From positions 4,461,610-4,525,609 of the forward strand of contig NC_066518.1 of assembly GCF_024679095.1 (NCBI RefSeq): a DNA stretch of 64,000 bases. Direction: 5' to 3'. The position numbers and the translations under genes were made by a program. The stretch is from Eriocheir sinensis (taxonomy: Eukaryota > Arthropoda > Malacostraca > Decapoda > Varunidae). The notes under the pieces are model-generated. The model made no database searches, was not told the DNA's origin, and saw only the letters and a list, made by a program, of their open reading frames with translations. This document shows positions 60,975-64,000 of this stretch, in pieces; positions within the stretch are counted from its first letter, which is position 1, and every line of letters starts with the position of its first letter.

Positions 60975-61700
60975 TTGGCTGGGCGGAGGAATTATTGGGA
61001 GCCGCTTATGCGCATGCTAAAGAGGTATTTTGTTTGTTTTCTTGGGAGGGGAAGGAAAATATCGCCTCCTGTTGGGCATGCTAAGGAGATATTTCGTGAT
61101 TTTGGGAAGAGTTGGAGATATTTGGTTTGTTTTCTTGGGAGGGGAAGGAAAATATCGCCTCCTATTGGGCATGCTAAGGAGATATTTCGTGCTTTTTGGA
61201 AGAGGTGGAGATATTTGGTTTGTTTACTTGGGAGGGGAAGGAAAATATCGCCTCCTATTGGGCATGCTAAGGAGATATTTCGTGCTTTTTGGAAGAGGTG
61301 GAGAAATGATCGCCTCTTTTGCACATAATAAGGAGGTATTTTGTTTGTTTTCTTGGGAGGCGGGGAGGAAAATATCGCCTCCTATTGCGCATGCTAAGGA
61401 GATATTTCGCGTTTTTTGGAAGAGGTGGAGAAATGATCACCTCTTATCCGCATAATAAAGAGTTTTTTTGTATTTTTAGGAGTAGGAAATTTATTAACTG
61501 TTATTTTTTTAGTAGAGGAGGTGGGGAGAGAGTTATTGTCTCTTATACGCATAGAAAGGAGTTATAGTTGCATTGCTTTTGGGAAGGCAGTTAGGGACAT
61601 GATTGCCTTCTATGCCCATGCTAAGAAATTATATTGTGTTTTTTTTGAAAGAGTGAGAAATTAGTGTCTCTTATGAGCATACAAAGAAATTATTTTATGG
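60975..61700 (+). repeat. 61/93-bp tandem array, about 10 copies
   Basis: gcatgctaa/cataataa-type words lie at 61014, 61078, 61171, 61264, 61325, 61391, 61452, 61551, 61618 and 61679. Three full 93-bp units (61078-61356) are followed by ~61-66-bp units lacking the ggtttgtttncttgggagggg segment in alternation. 93 is a multiple of three; the 133-141-codon frames are repeat translations. Confidence 0.93.
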
Positions 61701-61815
61701 GGGTGTTGAGGGGCGTGAGAATATTGCACTTAAACTTTTATGCGAGGAAATATGGAAAAGTATTGTACGTGTATGAAACATTTGACCACGGCGTTTTTAA
61801 TAGGTATTTTCTTCA

Positions 61816-62063
61816 GCACTATGGGCCAGTCTTACAGTCCAGTACAGCACGTTTGTAAGCTCCCCAACCAAACACAAAACACGACGAAAATCCTTGTATA
61901 GTGTTTTTTTTTCCTTTTTTACAGAAGAGGAGTCAGTTCAAGGGCATAAAAAAAGGGTAACAAATGTGAAAAAAAACACTATACAAGGAATTTTCGTTGT
62001 TTTTTGTGTTTGGTTGGGGAGCTTATAAACGTGCTGGACTGGACTATAAGACTGGCCCTATGC
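61816..62063. mobile_element. Foldback (MITE-like) element, copy 2
   Basis: Arms of about 95 bp (61816-61912 and 61972-62063) are inverted complements at roughly 90% identity by eye, sharing gggccagtctta, cagcacgttt, aagctccccaaccaaacaca and ccttgtatagtg. The ~60-bp loop (61913-61971) carries a family-A fragment. The left arm matches the left arm of the element at 32517-32761 (ttccttgtatagtg, taagctccc, aaccaa). Confidence 0.85.
61913..61971 (-). mobile_element. Family A fragment (copy 7) in the foldback loop
   Basis: acagaagaggagtcagttca and agggcataaaaaaaggg match the T-run-proximal part of family A. The cccgctactcgctgctcc part is missing. Confidence 0.6.
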
Positions 62064-62250
62064 CTCGAATACTCACGAATCACTAAATAATTAAAAAAAA
62101 CACGAACTAACTTTCCGAAACACTGCAGACAGGAAATAAATACCCAGCTATGTATATTCTAATAGGAAATGGACATACCACTCACGATATTGGCAAGTTG
62201 AACGTAATACCACAAAACTTACCTCTCCCTTGGTCACTCATCTCTACAAT
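62064..62250. other. A-rich mixed DNA
   Basis: Nothing recognised. Confidence 0.5.
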
Positions 62251-62254
62251 CTTT

Positions 62255-62340
62255 TATGGGAGCAGCGATTAGCAGGTTATTTTTTTTATGTGTGTATTTA
62301 TTTCTGCCCTTGAGCTGCTTCCGTTACTGTTAGAGAAAAG
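62255..62340 (+). mobile_element. Family A short interspersed repeat, copy 8
   Basis: ttatgggagcagcgattagc, a T run and gcccttgagctgcttcc are in the same order as copies 1 and 2. The A tail has decayed. Confidence 0.7.
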
Positions 62341-62541
62341 AGTCAGGAACCATTAGCAGTCACACGACGAGAAGCACGCTGTTGAAAAAAGAATATATAT
62401 TATGGGAGTATATTTTGTTCCTTATTGCACGGCGGGAGTAATAAAACGCCTGGTGCGTGTGACAAGGTGTGGCAGGTGAGAGTGCGTGCGTGTGTGCGTG
62501 TGTATGTGGGGTGTGTGGGGTGGGGGGAGCGGTGTTCGGGG

Positions 62542-62546
<5 letters not shown>

Positions 62547-62584
<38 letters not shown>
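62547..62584. repeat. (CA)n microsatellite at the LINE 3' end
   Basis: About 19 CA units directly abut the terminal repeats of the retrotransposon. Confidence 0.95.
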
Positions 62585-62586
<2 letters not shown>

Positions 62587-62674
62587 AGAACATAAGAACA
62601 TAAGAACGCAGGAGTCTGCAAGAGGCCGGTAGGCCTGTACGAGGCAGCTCCTTTGACCCTAAGCTCCCGTGTAT

Positions 62675-63076
62675 CTAACCCCACCTAATATCGCTGTCCA
62701 TGAATTTATCTAGTCTATTTTTGAATGTGACAATTGTATTGGCACTCACCACATGACTGCTAAGCCTATTCCACTCATCCACCACCCTATTAGTAAACCA
62801 ATTTTTGCCTATGTCCCTGTTGAATCTGAATTTATCCAGTTTAAACCCGTTACTTCGTGTCCTACCCGGTTCTCTTACCAACAAAACCTTATGAATGTCT
62901 CCCTTATTAAAGCCCTTCATCCATTTATAAACCTCGATCATGTCTCCACGCACCCTTCGCCTTTCTAGAGAATGCAAGTTTAACTGTTTGAGTCTTTCCT
63001 CGTATGGCAAGTTTCTCAACCCCTGAATCATCTTAGTCATCCTCCTCTGCACCGATTCTAACATTTTGATATCCAT
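62675..63076 (-). pseudogene. LINE ORF2 C-terminal fragment
   Basis: A continuous 133-codon piece with LESVQRRMTKMIQGLRNL, LHSLERRRVRGDMIEV and DIGKNWFTNRVVDEWNRL. These blocks are typical of the region after the thumb in CR1/Jockey-type proteins. The final stop lies about 65 bp before the terminal 8-bp repeats, consistent with a short 3' UTR. The initial Met is internal, not a true start. Confidence 0.93.
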
Positions 63077-63333
63077 TCTATAGTAGGGTGACCAGAACTG
63101 AACCGCATAGTCAAGATGAGGTCTAACTAATGCTAAATATAGTTTGAGGAAGACTTGGGCTTCTGTTGCTTACGCTCCTTGAAATAAATCCCAGTACCCT
63201 ATTAGCTCGATTTCTAGCTTGAATGCATTGTGCCCTTGGACGGAGATCAGAGCTCACTAAGACCCTAAATCCTCTCGCACCCAGACCTACTTATGAGAGT
63301 GTCATTTAAGCAATAGTTATGTGAGGGTTGTTC
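63077..63333 (-). pseudogene. Reverse transcriptase thumb region, frame-broken
   Basis: RNRANRVLGFI is readable in one frame, flanked by stretches in other frames. Several small indels and stops separate the palm from the C-terminal fragment. Confidence 0.85.
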
Positions 63334-63571
63334 CTACCTACTCAGAATACTGCACTTCCCTACATTGAACTCCATCTGCCATTTATCCGCCCAATCATAT
63401 AATCTGTTGAGTTCACCTTGGAGAATACTAGCGTCCTGATCCGACTCAATTACTCTACCGATCTTGGTATCATCTGCAAATTTACTAACATCACTACTAA
63501 TTCCTGTGTCTAAGTCATTGATATAAATAATAAACAAAAGTGGACCTAATACCGAACCTTGTGGGACCCAC
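63334..63571 (-). pseudogene. Reverse transcriptase fragment (catalytic palm)
   Basis: It contains VPQGSVLGPLLFIIYINDL and FADDTKI. The AspAsp pair of FADD is the retained catalytic core of the polymerase. It is in a different frame from the preceding fragment and ends at a stop just after GKCSILS. Confidence 0.94.
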
Positions 63572-63996
63572 TCGTAACACATCCCCAGTCAGATCTTTTA
63601 CCATTGATTTGCACTCTTTGCTTCCTATTGCTAAGCCACGCCTTGACCCAGTTCAAAACTTTACCCTCTACTCCGTGAGCCTGTAATTTAAGCAACAGTC
63701 GTTGGTGAGGAACTTTGTCAAACGCTTTACTAAAATCAAGATAGATTACATCATAATTTTCATCTCTGTCAACCGCCTCAAATACTTTATTGTAGAAGGA
63801 CAAGAGATTGGTGAGGCATGACCTACCTTTTGTGAACCCATGCTGCGAGTCGTGAATTAAGCTATGTTTCTCTAAATGCTCCCGAATGTTCCTGGCTATT
63901 ATGGACTCCAGCATCTTCCCTATAACCGATGTTAAGCTAATTGGGCGATAGTTTGAAGCAACTGACCTGTCCCCCTTTTGAAAATCGGCGTCACAT
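63546..63996 (-). pseudogene. Reverse transcriptase fragment (fingers/early palm)
   Basis: This frame reads SNYRPISLTS, then HGFTKGRSCLTNLL, then YLDFSKAFDKVPH, the conserved early blocks of non-LTR reverse transcriptases. The first catalytic aspartate lies in the DFSKAFD block. The frame is shifted upstream at a short A/G run at 63971-63980, and downstream near 63567-63571, where the protein would otherwise continue into the PQGSVLGP block. Confidence 0.93.
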
Positions 63997-64000
63997 TAGC

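Larger units (their letters stand above)
62585..64000 (-). mobile_element. CR1-like non-LTR retrotransposon, 3' part, decayed
   Basis: The minus strand carries the reverse transcriptase and C-terminal region of a LINE, extending beyond 64000. The 3' end (62585-62610) is a short array of the 8-bp unit GTTCTTAT (read on the minus strand), the hallmark of CR1-type elements, which end in 8-bp repeats rather than poly(A). The reading frame is broken at several points (see the four fragments), so it is inactive. The CR1-group assignment rests on the motif wording and this 3' end. Confidence 0.93.

Noticed and set aside
60927..61455. Repeat protein of ~135-140 residues
   Set aside because: Frames on both strands stay open because the 93-bp unit is a multiple of three; no start context or domain.
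62675..63076. Intact host gene for the 133-codon minus-strand frame
   Set aside because: The frame aligns by motif to the C-terminus of a non-LTR retrotransposon protein and continues, frame-shifted, into reverse transcriptase blocks.

Overview
The window is nuclear DNA of an animal, most likely a decapod crustacean and perhaps a crab. The reasoning is as follows. Most of the 64 kb is simple-sequence DNA: dozens of (GA)n/(CT)n and (GT)n/(CA)n tracts, trinucleotide runs and stacked minisatellites. The only clear protein-coding remnant is a decayed CR1-like non-LTR retrotransposon at the right end, and there are several tRNA-derived SINE-like elements. There are no operons, no bacterial-type coding regions and no intron-exon gene I can support. 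The order-level assignment is inference from repeat style, not from a marker gene.

Layout. 1-3.4 kb is almost pure pyrimidine on the + strand, with an 81-bp minisatellite and a CpG-rich island. 4.0-4.9 kb holds a tandem array of minus-strand tRNA-like units and the first copy of a short dispersed repeat (family A here). 5.2-8.2 kb is purine-rich, with 133-bp and ~155-bp arrays. 8.5-10.4 kb is (TCC)n and (CT)n/(GA)n clusters. 11.06-12.0 kb is a clean 83-bp array. 12.8-13.6 and 23.4-24.55 kb are decayed TGAC/CAGT tracts. 14-20 kb is microsatellites, two G-quadruplex-prone runs, and two tRNA-derived SINEs (18.3-18.75 and 20.07-20.35 kb). 21.6-22.9 kb is AT-rich nested arrays. 25-34 kb alternates purine and pyrimidine blocks, with related purine arrays (27.9-28.7 and 30.6-31.3 kb), (GA)n-linker-(GA)n composites and a foldback element. 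34.7-37.3 kb is one 20-bp-monomer domain whose monomers switch strand part-way. 37.4-60 kb is mostly simple repeats, with minisatellites of 20 to 180 bp periods. 60.2-62.1 kb has a duplicated family-A segment, a 61/93-bp array and a second foldback element. 62.58-64.0 kb is the 3' part of the LINE on the minus strand, running off the window.

Nothing here works together as a pathway. Nearly all open reading frames are by-products of repeats whose period is a multiple of three, or of strand-biased sequence free of stop codons. What deserves attention is repeat biology: the foldback family, the tandem tRNA-like units, the strand-switched minisatellite, and several repeat families seen in two or more copies within the window.
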